Of a DNA stretch of 14,581 nucleotides, positions 1 to 5,574 are shown piece by piece. The DNA is taken from contig JAEZQR010000302.1 in assembly GCA_023413015.1 (NCBI GenBank), positions 1 through 14,581 on the forward strand, in the 5' to 3' direction. The position numbers and the translations under genes were made by a program. The stretch is from Pseudomonadota bacterium. GTDB lineage: Bacteria; Pseudomonadota; Alphaproteobacteria; Sphingomonadales; Sphingomonadaceae. Each line of letters begins with the position of its first letter. Positions within the stretch are counted from its first letter, which is position 1. The notes beneath the pieces were generated by a model. It saw only the letters and a list, made by a program, of their open reading frames with translations. It was not told the DNA's origin and made no database searches.

Positions 1-321
1 CGCGCGCTGATCGCGCAGGACTTCGACGGCGCCTGGACGCAGTGCGACCTGCTGCTGACGCCGACCGCGCCGTCGGCCGCCTTCGCGTTCGGCGCCAAGT
101 CGGACGATCCGATCGCCATGTACCTGAACGACGTCTTCACCGTGCCGTCGTCGCTCGCCGGCCTGCCGGCGATGTCGGTGCCGGCGGGACTGGACAAGGA
201 TGGGCTGCCGCTCGGCCTCCAGATCATCGGCAAGGCGCTCGACGAGGAAGGCGTGCTGAACGCGGGCTATGCGATCGAGCGCGCGGCGAACTTTACGGCG
301 AAGCCGGAGCGGTGGTGGTAA
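1..321 (+). CDS. gatA: GatA, Asp-tRNA(Asn)/Glu-tRNA(Gln) amidotransferase subunit A (3' end only)
   Basis: This is the last 106 codons of the amidase subunit of the heterotrimeric GatCAB enzyme. GatCAB converts misacylated Glu-tRNA(Gln) or Asp-tRNA(Asn) to Gln-tRNA or Asn-tRNA in the cytoplasm; GatA releases ammonia from glutamine. The frame is open from base 1 and stops at TAA 319-321. Visible family features are the segment CDLLLTPTAPSAAFAFG, then DVFTVPSSLAGLPAMSVPAG and GLPLGLQIIGKALDE, the usual C-terminal part of the amidase-signature fold. The catalytic Ser-Ser-Lys region lies upstream of the window. The stop is one base from the gatB start, so the two genes are almost certainly co-transcribed and translationally coupled. 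Other amidase-signature enzymes share this C-terminal pattern, but adjacency to gatB settles the identity. Confidence 0.93.
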   Translation, partial: RALIAQDFDGAWTQCDLLLTPTAPSAAFAFGAKSDDPIAMYLNDVFTVPSSLAGLPAMSVPAGLDKDGLPLGLQIIGKALDEEGVLNAGYAIERAANFTAKPERWW

Positions 322-322
322 G

Positions 323-1819
323 ATGAGTGACATGAAGCCTTTCCGCATCCAGGGCGAGACCGGCGAGTGGGAGGTCGTGCTCGGCCTCGAGGTGCACGCG
401 CAGGTGGTCTCGAAGGCCAAGCTGTTCTCGGGCGCCTCGACCGCGTTCGGCGCGGAGCCGAACAGCCAGGTGAGCTTCGTCGACGCGGCGATGCCCGGCA
501 TGCTGCCGGTGATCAACGGCGAGTGTGTGCGGCAGGCGGTGCGCACCGGCCTCGCGCTCGGCGCGAAGATCAACCGCTGGTCGCGCTTCGACCGCAAGAA
601 TTATTTCTACGCCGACCTGCCGCAGGGCTACCAGATCAGCCAGTTCCAGTATCCGGTGGTGGGCGAGGGCGAGATCGTTGTCGAGTTGGAGAGCGGCGCG
701 ACGCGGCCCGTCGGCATCGAGCGCATCCACCTCGAGCAGGACGCGGGCAAGTCGATGCACGACCAGAGCCCGTCGAAGAGCCACGTCGATCTGAACCGTT
801 CGGGCGTAGCGCTGATGGAGATCGTGTCGAAGCCCGACATGCGTTCGCCGGAAGAGGCGGGCGCCTATGTGCGCAAGCTGCGGACGATCCTGCGCTATGT
901 CGGATCGTGCGACGGCAATATGGAGGAAGGCTCCATGCGCGCCGACGTCAACGTGTCGGTGCGCCGGCCGGGGGAGCCGTTCGGCACGCGCTGCGAGATC
1001 AAGAACGTCAACTCGGTCCGCTTCGTGATGGCGGCGATCGAATATGAGGCGCGGCGCCAGGTCGAGATCATTGAGGCCGGCGGCACGATCACGCAGGAGA
1101 CGCGCCTGTTCGATCCCGATCGCGGCGAGACGCGCTCGCTCAGGTCGAAGGAAGAGGCGCACGACTATCGCTACTTCCCCGATCCGGACCTGCTGCCGCT
1201 CGAGCTGACCGAGGATTTCGTCGCCGAGTGCCGGGCGAGCCTGCCCGAGCTGCCCGACGCCAAGCGCTCGCGCTACGAGGAGCAGCTCGGCATCAGCGCC
1301 TACAATGCGGGCGTGCTGACCGCCGAGAAGGAAACGGCGGACTATTTCGAGGCGCTGCTCGCCGAGAGCGCCAAGCGGCAGGGCAAGCCGGAGGCCGAGG
1401 TCGCGCGCGCGGCGTCGAACTGGGTGATCTCCGACCTGTTCGGGGCCTTGAAGAGCGGCGACCGCGCGATGGCGGAGAGCCCGATCTCGCCGGCGCAGGG
1501 CGCGGAGCTTCTGGCGCTGATCGCCGACGGCACGCTGTCGGGCCGTCTTGCCAAGGACGTGTTCGCGCTGATGATCGAGACCGGCAAGGATGCCGGCACG
1601 ATCGTCGAGGAGCGGGGCCTGAAGCAGGTGAGCGACACCGGCGCGATCGAGGCGGCGATCGCCGAGGTGATCAACGCCAATGCCGACAAGGTCGCCGAGT
1701 ATCGCTCGGGCAAGGACAAGCTGTTCGGCTTCTTCGTCGGCCAGACGATGAAGGCGACCGGCGGCAAGGCCAACCCGGCAGTGGTCAACGAGCTGCTCAA
1801 GAAGGCGCTGGCGGGCTGA
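323..1819 (+). CDS. gatB: GatB, Asp-tRNA(Asn)/Glu-tRNA(Gln) amidotransferase subunit B
   Basis: GatB is the kinase/tRNA-binding subunit of GatCAB. It phosphorylates the mischarged glutamyl or aspartyl group with ATP and then transamidates it with ammonia channelled from GatA. The product is 498 aa, normal for the family. The N-terminal catalytic cradle shows LGLEVHAQV (about residues 20-28), NYFYADLPQGYQISQ (93-107), HLEQDAGKSMHD (from 136) and DYRYFPDPDLLPL (from 281). The C-terminal helical and YqeY-like tRNA-binding tail covers roughly 350-497, ending with GQTMKATGGKANPAVVNELL. I chose ATG 323 over the in-frame ATG at 269: it leaves a one-base gap after gatA and gives a family-typical N-terminus, while the 18 extra residues would be Arg/Ser-rich and would overlap gatA. 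A GGTGGTGG stretch just before it may serve as a weak ribosome-binding site. Confidence 0.97.
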   Translation: MSDMKPFRIQGETGEWEVVLGLEVHAQVVSKAKLFSGASTAFGAEPNSQVSFVDAAMPGMLPVINGECVRQAVRTGLALGAKINRWSRFDRKNYFYADLPQGYQISQFQYPVVGEGEIVVELESGATRPVGIERIHLEQDAGKSMHDQSPSKSHVDLNRSGVALMEIVSKPDMRSPEEAGAYVRKLRTILRYVGSCDGNMEEGSMRADVNVSVRRPGEPFGTRCEIKNVNSVRFVMAAIEYEARRQVEIIEAGGTITQETRLFDPDRGETRSLRSKEEAHDYRYFPDPDLLPLELTEDFVAECRASLPELPDAKRSRYEEQLGISAYNAGVLTAEKETADYFEALLAESAKRQGKPEAEVARAASNWVISDLFGALKSGDRAMAESPISPAQGAELLALIADGTLSGRLAKDVFALMIETGKDAGTIVEERGLKQVSDTGAIEAAIAEVINANADKVAEYRSGKDKLFGFFVGQTMKATGGKANPAVVNELLKKALAG

Positions 1820-1844
1820 TGAGTCCGGCGCGATGGAGGACCGC

Positions 1845-2459
1845 ATGAGCCACATCGCGACGATCGAGGAACTAGAGGCGATCTATCACGCGAAGCCGAC
1901 ACCGGCTTCGACGGTGAAGGAGGTCGGCCGGATCACGCCGCATTATCGCGCGCTGATCGAGGCGTCGCCGTTCGTGGCGCTCGCGACCTGTGGGCCGGAA
2001 GGGCTTGATTGCAGCCCGCGCGGCGACCGGCCGGGCTTCGTGCGCGTGGCGGATGAGCGCACGCTGGTGATGCCCGACCGGCGCGGGAACAACCGCATCG
2101 ACTCGCTTCGCAACATCGTGCGCGATCCGCGCGTCGGGCTGCTGTTCCTGATCCCGGGTTCGGGCACGACGTTGCGGGTCAATGGCTGGGCCGTTGTGTC
2201 AGCCGAGCGCGAGCTTCTTGCCTCGCTCGCGGTCGACGGACAGGCGCCGCGTACCGCGCTCGTGATCACGGTGGAGGTGGCTTACTTCCAGTGCGCCCGT
2301 GCGGTCATACGCTCCGAGCTGTGGAACCCGGAGCGGCATGTCGATCCGGCGTCGCTGCCGACGCCGGGCGAGATCCTGGCCGCGCTATCGGACGGCGAGG
2401 TCGGCGGCGCGACCTATGACCATGAGTGGCCCAGCCGCGCCGCCAAGTCGATGTGGTAG
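1845..2459 (+). CDS. Pyridoxamine 5'-phosphate oxidase superfamily FMN-binding protein (DR_2398/MSMEG_1061-like)
   Basis: A 204-aa cytoplasmic protein of the FMN-binding split-barrel superfamily. The run SPFVALATCGPEGLDCSPRGDRPGFVRV, then TLVMPDRRGNNRIDSLRNI and the barrel strand VGLLFLIPGSGTTLRVNG, match the subfamily typified by Deinococcus DR_2398. Members are FMN or F420 oxidoreductases of mostly unknown substrate, so I do not assign PdxH activity. The C-terminal segment FQCARAVIRSELWNPERH is also typical. ATG 1845 is preferred over in-frame ATG 1833 because GGAGGA (1835-1840) then precedes it by four bases; the longer form adds only MEDR. It begins 25 bases after gatB and may be read from the same transcript. 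It ends one base from the stop of the convergent hydrophilic-gene cluster. Confidence 0.86.
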   Translation: MSHIATIEELEAIYHAKPTPASTVKEVGRITPHYRALIEASPFVALATCGPEGLDCSPRGDRPGFVRVADERTLVMPDRRGNNRIDSLRNIVRDPRVGLLFLIPGSGTTLRVNGWAVVSAERELLASLAVDGQAPRTALVITVEVAYFQCARAVIRSELWNPERHVDPASLPTPGEILAALSDGEVGGATYDHEWPSRAAKSMW

Positions 2460-2460
2460 C

Positions 2461-2667
2461 CTAGGGCGCACCGGCGCCGGGGAAGTCGGCGCTGTCGACG
2501 CCGTCCCTGGGCGCATCGTTCTCAGACAGGCCGTCGCGCTGCTCGCGCGTCGAGCCTGTGGCGCCGAAGCCTTCGTTGGCATCGACGCCGGCGACCTGCT
2601 CGTCGCGGCCGGTGCGGTCGATCTCCTCCTCGGTCGTGAGCGGGCGCGGCTTGTCCTGATCGGTCAT
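2461..2667 (-). CDS. Small hydrophilic protein, last gene of the cluster (68 aa)
   Basis: I do not recognise a family. The 68-aa product is rich in Asp, Glu, Gly, Thr and Arg, has no Cys or Trp, and has no stretch hydrophobic enough for a membrane segment or signal peptide, so it is predicted to be cytoplasmic and disordered. It opens MTDQDKPRPLTTEEEIDRTG and contains GATGSTREQ, resembling GTQGSGREQ near the end of the 99-aa member of the cluster. The ATG at 2667 is preceded by TAGGAGACCCAC, in which TAG is the stop of the upstream gene and GGAG is the ribosome-binding site. Codons end mostly in G or C, as in the known genes nearby, which supports real coding. The stop (TAG, 2461-2463) lies one base from the stop of the convergent FMN-binding protein gene, with no obvious terminator between them. 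Confidence 0.72.
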   Translation of the reverse strand: MTDQDKPRPLTTEEEIDRTGRDEQVAGVDANEGFGATGSTREQRDGLSENDAPRDGVDSADFPGAGAP

Positions 2668-2676
2668 GTGGGTCTC

Positions 2677-2874
2677 CTACCGGCTGGTGCCGGCGAGGCC
2701 GCCGGTCTCGCTGCCCATCTCATCGGTGCCGCCGATATCGGACAGGTCGTCGTCGCGGTCGCGTTCGCCGGTGCGGCTCGAGCTGAGGCCTATCCCGCGT
2801 TCGTCGTCGGTGCGGTTCCGGGGCTCGTCGCGTGAAGCATCGTTGTTGTCGATGCGCTTGCGGTCATCGCTCAT
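2677..2874 (-). CDS. Small highly charged hydrophilic protein (65 aa)
   Basis: Unrecognised family. Of 65 residues about 29 are charged (13 Asp, 5 Glu, 10 Arg, 1 Lys), and there is no Phe, Tyr, Trp or Cys, so a folded hydrophobic core is unlikely. It starts MSDDRKRIDNNDASRDEP and ends in a Gly/Ser/Thr-rich tail (DIGGTDEMGSETGGLAGTS). Two ATGs stand side by side: the inner one (2874) is six bases from GGAG, the outer one (2877) only three, so I chose the inner start. The start overlaps the end of the upstream gene by 11 bases (ATGAGCGATGA), implying translational coupling. The TAG stop at 2677-2679 forms part of the ribosome-binding site of the next gene. Disorder is inferred from composition only. 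Confidence 0.72.
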   Translation of the reverse strand: MSDDRKRIDNNDASRDEPRNRTDDERGIGLSSSRTGERDRDDDLSDIGGTDEMGSETGGLAGTSR

Positions 2875-3202
2875 CATCGGCTCCTATGTCCTGATCCGGG
2901 TTGGTGCCCGTCGAGGCGCCAAGCGCGCCCGACCCGCCGCCGCTTTCGCTGCCGGTGGCGCGGGCGCCGTCCCGCGTGTTGATGCGCATATCGTTGTCGG
3001 GTGCCGACGGCAGTCCGACGCCCGAGCTGCCGCTCTCGCCGTGGGCGTGCAGGTCGGCATCGCGGTTGCCGCTCATCGTGCCGCCGGCACCGCCTCGGGT
3101 CAGCCGCTCGCCGCGCTGGTCCGAGGCGCGGATCGCGGCGCTTTGGTCAGGCCGGGAGTCCGGCTTCACCTCAAAGCTCTTGGTCTCGCGGTCATTCGCC
3201 AT
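2864..3202 (-). CDS. Small hydrophilic Gly/Ser/Asp-rich protein (112 aa)
   Basis: Unrecognised family; the longest member of the cluster. The N-terminal half is charged (MANDRETKSFEVKPDSRPDQ). The C-terminal half is a low-complexity Gly/Ser/Ala/Asp linker (including SGVGLPSAPDNDMRINTRDG and GSESGGGSGALGASTG), with no Cys, Trp or Tyr. There is no signal peptide or membrane helix. Its opening MANDR resembles MANER of the gene upstream, a weak hint of common descent. ATG 3200-3202 overlaps the upstream gene by 11 bases (ATGGCGAATGA), and GAGGA lies about eight bases before it. It stops with TGA at 2864-2866, overlapping the next gene by 11 bases in the same way. The very Gly-rich tail could also reflect a linker or simple-repeat expansion. 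Confidence 0.74.
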   Translation of the reverse strand: MANDRETKSFEVKPDSRPDQSAAIRASDQRGERLTRGGAGGTMSGNRDADLHAHGESGSSGVGLPSAPDNDMRINTRDGARATGSESGGGSGALGASTGTNPDQDIGADDER

Positions 3203-3500
3203 CGCGCCGATCCTCGTTCACGTCACCCGAATCGTAAGGATTGACGCCACTGTCGGTGATGTTGGTGTCGATGATCTGCATCGCCTCCATCACATGGTCG
3301 TCGGCGCCCATCGAAAACTGGTCGCGCGAGTGCATCCCGTCCGAGGTGTTGCCGAGGCCGCCGATCCGGCCCGTGTCGTTGAAGTCGCTGCCCGAGGGGC
3401 CGACACCGCCGTCGCGGATGTTGACGTCCTCGCGGTCGCGCTGGCCGGTCAGGTCCTCGTCACCCGCCGGGCGGGTCTGCTTGTGCCGTTCGTTGGCCAT
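3192..3500 (-). CDS. Small hydrophilic acidic protein (102 aa)
   Basis: Unrecognised family. The first 35 residues are charged (MANERHKQTRPAGDEDLTGQ), and a Gly/Asp/Asn-rich middle (GVGPSGSDFNDTGRIGGLG) follows. The segment FSMGADDHVMEAMQIIDTNI near residues 62-81 is more hydrophobic than anything else in the cluster and could form a short helix. It has no Cys or Trp. The start is preceded by TAGGAGCAAGCG, where TAG is the stop of the upstream gene, and it overlaps the downstream gene by 11 bases. Third codon positions are overwhelmingly G or C, as in true genes of this genome. Of the seven, this one is the most likely to hold a structured interaction segment; that is inference. Confidence 0.75.
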   Translation of the reverse strand: MANERHKQTRPAGDEDLTGQRDREDVNIRDGGVGPSGSDFNDTGRIGGLGNTSDGMHSRDQFSMGADDHVMEAMQIIDTNITDSGVNPYDSGDVNEDRRDGE

Positions 3501-3509
3501 CGCTTGCTC

Positions 3510-3809
3510 CTATCGGTCCTGTTCGCGGCCGCTGCCTTGGGTGCCGAGCGTGCCGCCGGGGTCGCCGGCGCTGGTATCGGGCGAGCCGCCCGCGCCGGCG
3601 CGATCATCGTCGGAGCCGAGCAGGTTGCGCCGCCGGCCTTCCTGCTCGACCGAGGCATCGAAGGTCTCGATCTCGCCCTGGCTCGTCTCGTGGTTGTCGA
3701 CGCCGACGCCCCGCAATGCTTCGGGAAGCTCGCTGACGGGGCGTTCGCGGTCACGCTCGCGCGCCACGCGGTGGTTGTAGCGGTCGGCCGGGTTGTCGCC
3801 GTGCGCCAT
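3510..3809 (-). CDS. Small hydrophilic protein (99 aa)
   Basis: Unrecognised family. The N-terminal part (MAHGDNPADRYNHRVARERD, then RPVSELPEALRGVGVDN) has enough Leu, Val and Pro to form a small ordered region. The C-terminal third is a Gly/Ser/Asp linker containing GTQGSGREQDR, which resembles GATGSTREQ in the last gene of the cluster. There is no Cys, Trp, signal peptide or membrane segment. The start at 3809 follows TAGGAGACGGCGA, so the ribosome-binding site overlaps the stop of the upstream gene. Its own TAG stop at 3510-3512 does the same for the next gene, nine bases ahead. Competing frames over this region are Arg- or Ala-rich artefacts on both strands. Confidence 0.74.
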   Translation of the reverse strand: MAHGDNPADRYNHRVARERDRERPVSELPEALRGVGVDNHETSQGEIETFDASVEQEGRRRNLLGSDDDRAGAGGSPDTSAGDPGGTLGTQGSGREQDR

Positions 3810-3819
3810 TCGCCGTCTC

Positions 3820-4029
3820 CTAGTTGTGGCCGCTGTCGCGGCTCATCTCGCGGCCGCCGCCCGAGCTCCGGTCGCGTGCGCCGCGGTCGCTCGTGTCGCT
3901 GCCGTCGGTCGACAGCACGCCCTTCTCGTGGATGGCGTGGCCCGACCGGCCCTGCATGCGCTCATGGTCGCGCAGCGTCGGGTTGCGGTTGTTGTTCTTG
4001 TTCTGCTTGTTGTTGCTGTTGTCGGCCAT
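3820..4029 (-). CDS. Small Asn-rich basic hydrophilic protein (69 aa)
   Basis: Unrecognised family. The N-terminus is strikingly Asn-rich: eight of the first sixteen residues are Asn, interspersed with Lys and Gln (MADNSNNKQNKNNNRNP). A charged segment (TLRDHERMQGRSGHAIHEKG) and a Ser/Asp/Arg/Gly tail follow. It has no Cys, Trp, Tyr or Phe. The Asn tract is encoded by near-repetitive AAC/AAT/AAG triplets, visible on the plus strand as a GTT-rich run at about 3981-4020, which is locally poor in GC for this window. The start follows TAGGAGACGATC after the preceding gene, and its TAG stop lies ten bases before the next start. Confidence 0.72.
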   Translation of the reverse strand: MADNSNNKQNKNNNRNPTLRDHERMQGRSGHAIHEKGVLSTDGSDTSDRGARDRSSGGGREMSRDSGHN

Positions 4030-4038
4030 GATCGTCTC

Positions 4039-4176
4039 CTAGCGGTGACCGCCGTGGCCGCCGGTCTGCTTGTGGCCGGTGCGGCTGTTGTCGTTCCGGT
4101 TGCCTTCCTGCTTGAGGTTGCCGGCCATCTGATCCGAACGGCCGCTCTTGCCGTCGTGATCGCCCTTCTTCGCCAT
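4039..4176 (-). CDS. Very small hydrophilic protein, first gene of the cluster (45 aa)
   Basis: A 45-codon gene short enough for gene finders to miss. It reads MAKKGDHDGKSGRSDQMAGN and ends in a Gly/His-rich tail (KQTGGHGGHR). It is strongly basic and hydrophilic, with about 22% Gly and no Cys, Trp, Phe, Tyr, Val or Ile. The N-terminal MAKKG-Gly-Lys pattern is loosely reminiscent of KGG-type stress peptides, but no full motif is present, so I assign no family. Support for it being real: an excellent ribosome-binding site (AAAGGAG, six bases before ATG 4174-4176), a TAG stop that forms the ribosome-binding site of the next gene, and a promoter-like element just upstream. It is the first gene after the intergenic region, so the promoter would serve the whole set. 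Confidence 0.72.
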   Translation of the reverse strand: MAKKGDHDGKSGRSDQMAGNLKQEGNRNDNSRTGHKQTGGHGGHR

Positions 4177-4187
4177 AGGATGCTCCT

Positions 4188-4211
4188 TTCGTTGTTGCCG
4201 GGGACAACGAA
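4188..4211. repeat. Perfect inverted repeat at the promoter of the hydrophilic cluster
   Basis: Eight-base arms TTCGTTGT (4188-4195) and ACAACGAA (4204-4211) flank an eight-base spacer. The repeat overlaps the proposed -10 element (4206-4209) and the expected transcription start near 4199, and ends just before the ribosome-binding site of the first small gene. Only one arm would be in the mRNA if transcription starts there, so a DNA-level operator is more likely than an RNA hairpin. Its function is inferred from position only. Confidence 0.5.
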
Positions 4212-4230
4212 GCGGGAGTCGCGCGGTTGC
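4206..4230 (-). promoter_or_regulatory. Candidate EcfG-type general-stress promoter
   Basis: Reading the minus strand, GCAAC (4230-4226), 16 bases, then CGTT (4209-4206). The established consensus for the alphaproteobacterial general stress response sigma factor EcfG is GGAAC-N16-17-CGTT. This site differs at one of nine positions, and the spacing is exact. The transcription start would fall near 4199, leaving a leader of about 22 bases that carries AAAGGAG before ATG 4176. The match is short, so chance cannot be excluded. Confidence 0.5.
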
Positions 4231-4292
4231 GACGCGCGGCGTATCAAACGCTCGCGCGCCTTGTGCTTACGGTGAAGCGAAAATACGCCTTC

Positions 4293-5390
4293 TCAGGCGG
4301 GCATGCGCAGGATCGGCTTGATCGTCCGGCCGTGATGCATGTCGGCGATCGCCTCGTTGATCTGGTCGAGCGTGTAGAACTGCACCAGCCGGTCGAAGGG
4401 GAAGCGGCCGGCCTCATAAAGCTCGATCATGCGCGGGATGAACGCTTGTGGATCGGCGTCGCCCTCGGTCACGCCGAGAATCTTGCGGCCGCCGAGCAGG
4501 ACGACCGGCATGAACGTCACCTCGACGCCCGGCGACACGGCGAGTACCGCGCAGGTGCCGCGCGCGGCGAGGATATCGATCGCGGCGCGGATGCTCGTAG
4601 CCCGGCCGCTGGTATCGACCGTGTAGTTGGCGCCCGTCGGCAGGATCGCCTGGAGTTGCGTCAGCAGGTCGGGTGCATCGCCGCGCACGGCATGCGTCGC
4701 ACCGAGTTCACGGGCGAGGTCGAGGCGGTTGTCGTGCACGTCTACGGCGACGATCGTGCTGCAGCCGCTGGCGGCGCCTGCCATCAGCGCCGCCATGCCG
4801 ACCGTCCCGACGCCGAACACGACGAGGCTGTCGCCGGCCTTGGGCTTGAGCGTGTTGAGCACCGTGCCTGCGCCGGTCTGCAGTCCGCAACCGAGCGGCC
4901 CGAGCAGCTCGATCGGCAGCCGGTCCGGTACCTTCACCGTGTTGCGCGCGGTCGACAGCGCATAGGTGGCGAACGAGGACTGGCCGAAGAAGCCGCCCCA
5001 GACATCGGCGCCGTCATCCTTGAACGACGGTTCGCCGTTCGGTCGCCAGCCCTTGAAATTCCGCAGGCCGAATTCCTGGCAATATTGCGGCTCGCCCGAC
5101 TCGCAGCGCGGGCAGGAACCGCAGGAGGCGTAGGATAGCACCACATGGTCGCCGGGACGGACATGGCGGATGTTCGCGCCGACCCGTTCGACGATGCCGG
5201 CGCCTTCGTGACCGAGGACGATCGGCAGCGGCGGTTCGAACGCGCCGTGCTGACAAGCGACGTCGCTGTGGCAGATGCCAACGGCGGTGAGCCGCACCAG
5301 AATTTCGTCCGGGCCGGGTTCGGCCAGATCGAGCGACCTGACCTCGAAGGGTCGGCCGAAGGCACTGATGACGGCGGCTTGGACCTGCAT
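4293..5390 (-). CDS. Zinc-dependent aryl/benzyl-type alcohol dehydrogenase (NAD-dependent)
   Basis: A 365-aa medium-chain dehydrogenase/reductase, closest in pattern to benzyl-alcohol dehydrogenases such as XylB. It is expected to oxidise a primary alcohol to the aldehyde with NAD in the cytoplasm. Catalytic zinc ligands are Cys40 (GICHSD), His61-Glu62 (LGHEG) and Cys168 (GPLGCG). Structural zinc ligands are Cys90, Cys93, Cys96 and Cys104. The Rossmann motif GVGTVG is at 193-198, with Asp217 at the end of the second strand favouring NAD over NADP. The family hallmarks FFGQSSFATYALS and GPLGCGLQTGAG are present. The start at 5390 gives the canonical N-terminus and has GGGAGCAGG upstream. It is divergent from the efflux operon and lies 116 bases upstream of the small hydrophilic genes on the same strand. 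The substrate cannot be read from sequence; S-(hydroxymethyl)glutathione dehydrogenase is less likely given the XylB-like signatures. Confidence 0.88.
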   Translation of the reverse strand: MQVQAAVISAFGRPFEVRSLDLAEPGPDEILVRLTAVGICHSDVACQHGAFEPPLPIVLGHEGAGIVERVGANIRHVRPGDHVVLSYASCGSCPRCESGEPQYCQEFGLRNFKGWRPNGEPSFKDDGADVWGGFFGQSSFATYALSTARNTVKVPDRLPIELLGPLGCGLQTGAGTVLNTLKPKAGDSLVVFGVGTVGMAALMAGAASGCSTIVAVDVHDNRLDLARELGATHAVRGDAPDLLTQLQAILPTGANYTVDTSGRATSIRAAIDILAARGTCAVLAVSPGVEVTFMPVVLLGGRKILGVTEGDADPQAFIPRMIELYEAGRFPFDRLVQFYTLDQINEAIADMHHGRTIKPILRMPA

Positions 5391-5574
5391 GGCACCTGCT
5401 CCCGATGTGTCGGAACGAGGTTACGCCTTTGCAGGGCTGTGCGTGATCCTGTCGCTTGCGGGAGGGGATTGGCACGATTCGGGCCGTAGAGTCATTGCTT
5501 TATCGCGCGCTTGCCGCCAAAGGCAGGCTCGTATCAGTCTGTTAAGTCCGTATGTCCGAGGGGGATGTTCGTTG
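5391..5574. other. Divergent intergenic region between the dehydrogenase and the efflux operon
   Basis: These 184 bases must carry the promoters for both the alcohol dehydrogenase (leftward) and the adaptor gene (rightward). I see no convincing paired -35/-10 hexamers. TTGCCG (5511-5516) and TATCAG (5532-5537) are only 15 bases apart. A GGGGGA ribosome-binding site for the adaptor lies at 5560-5565. No RNA gene or coding frame is supported here, and no regulator gene is adjacent. Confidence 0.5.

Noticed and set aside
269..322. Longer gatB start at ATG 269
   Set aside because: Would overlap gatA by 53 bases and add an Arg/Ser-rich stretch not found in GatB.
293..1855. 520-codon minus-strand frame opposite gatB
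   Set aside because: Arg/Leu/His/Ala-rich artefact fully antisense to an unmistakable gatB.
2901..4031. Long plus-strand open frame (376 codons) opposite the hydrophilic genes
   Set aside because: Its product switches from Pro/Ser-rich to Val/Ala-rich to Arg/Cys-rich as it crosses each minus-strand gene boundary, has no ribosome-binding site, and matches no family. It is an antisense artefact of G/C-ending codons on the other strand.
3962..4207. 81-codon minus-strand frame over the first two small genes
   Set aside because: Gln/Arg/Pro-rich product in a different frame, with no ribosome-binding site; the 45- and 69-codon frames have strong sites and consistent junctions.
4227..5138. Plus-strand 303-codon frame opposite the alcohol dehydrogenase
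   Set aside because: The minus-strand frame has complete zinc and NAD motifs; this one has none and is Arg/Ala/Glu-rich.
5412..5437. GGAAC box that could be an EcfG -35 element for the efflux operon
   Set aside because: No CGTT follows at 16 or 17 bases.
5470..5484. Sigma-54 -24 element TGGCAC upstream of the efflux adaptor
   Set aside because: The required -12 TTGC is absent at the right distance (GGGC instead).
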